A stretch of DNA of 64,000 nt from Pseudomonadales bacterium (GTDB taxonomy: Bacteria > Pseudomonadota > Gammaproteobacteria > Pseudomonadales > Pseudohongiellaceae): positions 558,001 to 622,000 of the forward strand of contig JACKOJ010000001.1 of NCBI GenBank assembly GCA_024234325.1. Direction: 5' to 3'. This document shows, piece by piece, positions 63,510-64,000 of the stretch. The translations under genes and the position numbers were made by a program. Below the pieces are notes generated by a model. It was not told where the DNA came from, searched no databases, and saw only the letters and a program-made list of their open reading frames with translations. The first letter of the stretch is position 1; the number at the start of each line of letters is the position of its first letter.

Positions 63510-63962
63510 TCAAAAAACCAGATTCGCCTTGTCGATCGCACCCGCCGGAAGCGGATACTCCTTGCCATCCACCAGCAGGGTAACGCTGTCGTCCCCCACA
63601 CTCTGAATGACTCCCTTGAACTTGCGTCGGCCCTCGACGGGAGTACGCAGCCTTACCGAGGCCGCTTCTCCTACATAGAGCGCAAACTGTGACAACTGGA
63701 ACAGAGGTCGGTCCATGCCTGGCGAAGATACCTCCAGGGTGTACTCCCCCGGAATCGGATCCTCGACATCAAAAATGCCACTGATCTGACGACTGACCCG
63801 TTCGCAGTCATCGATCGTGACGCCCTCGTCCGGTCGATCGATATACACGCGCAGCACGCTGTATTTTCCCTGAATCAGGTACTCCACTCCCCACAGCTCC
63901 ACACCCAGCGCCTCAACAGTGGGCTGGATCAGTTCAGCGATGCGGGTTTCATGCGCGCTCAA
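63510..63962 (-). CDS. rimP: ribosome maturation factor RimP
   Basis: 150 residues. Helps 30S maturation, mainly assembly of the S12 region. Signatures: VEALGVELWGVEYLIQGKYSVLRVYIDRPDEGVTIDDCERVSRQISGIFDVEDPIPGEYTLEVSSPGMDRPLF (core motif YTLEVSSPGMDRPL about residue 80). The start is TTG 63962, supported by GGAG 7 nt upstream and by the normal N-terminal length. It is the first gene of the operon in this window; the 38 nt to the right edge show only a possible short hairpin (GTTTGC/GCAAAC) and no tRNA. Confidence 0.96.
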   Translation of the reverse strand: MSAHETRIAELIQPTVEALGVELWGVEYLIQGKYSVLRVYIDRPDEGVTIDDCERVSRQISGIFDVEDPIPGEYTLEVSSPGMDRPLFQLSQFALYVGEAASVRLRTPVEGRRKFKGVIQSVGDDSVTLLVDGKEYPLPAGAIDKANLVF

Positions 63963-64000
63963 TCTCTTACTCCGTTTGCGGTCGTGCGCTGAGCAAACTC

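Noticed and set aside
63963..64000. tRNA upstream of rimP
   Set aside because: A tRNA often precedes rimP, but the 38 available bases fold into no tRNA arm and lack a CCA or T-loop sequence.

Overview
The window looks like a chromosome segment of a free-living, probably marine, gammaproteobacterium. The evidence is the housekeeping order rimP-nusA-infB-rbfA-truB-rpsO-pnp, four large TonB-dependent receptors, several exported beta-propeller proteins, sodium-coupled transporters and a GC-rich code with GTG and TTG starts. I lean towards the Halieaceae/Cellvibrionales side of the class, with low confidence. No phage, plasmid, insertion sequence, CRISPR array, tRNA or rRNA gene is visible.

Layout. 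1-11.1 kb: exported catalase-peroxidase (cut by the left edge, with an OxyR-like box upstream), an NHL-propeller lipoprotein, a small MscS-like channel, a tandem pair of MgtE-family genes (the first lacks the membrane domain), a BamA/TamA-type outer-membrane protein and a DUF305/propeller fusion. 11.2-28.3 kb: three TonB receptors, Sua5, a DUF1295 membrane protein, a methyltransferase, two secreted proteins (TPR, alpha/beta hydrolase), a MarR regulator with its operator, cytochrome b561 and a minimal exported TonB C-terminal protein behind a sigma54-like site.

28.5-38.5 kb: a complete small transcription unit encoding a 24-residue peptide, then a lipid/pterin group: CDP-alcohol phosphotransferase, flippase-like protein, D-aminoacylase, 6-pyruvoyl-tetrahydropterin-synthase homologue, zinc-less medium-chain dehydrogenase, RibD-type reductase, GT4 glycosyltransferase, methyltransferase and a membrane sulfatase/phosphotransferase. 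Divergent and overlapping gene ends suggest one pathway, perhaps a glycosylated pterin or pyrimidine compound; this is inference.

38.6-55.2 kb: two NHL-propeller proteins, a MATE transporter, a cysteine-containing unknown, a fourth TonB receptor, two sodium-coupled transporters, an unusual M28-like protein with a HELGH motif, and a GNAT-dat-ggt operon. 55.2-64 kb: the transcription/translation operon on the minus strand.

The most unusual signal is a pair of composite repeats at 43047-43353 and 51593-51898, both between convergent genes. Each has two inverted 119-121 nt elements: a 59-nt core holding two hairpins with TCCC loops, closed by roughly 30-nt self-complementary arms. Between copies the arms have diverged strongly but still pair, and four base pairs inside the cores have changed on both sides, so structure rather than sequence seems to be maintained.
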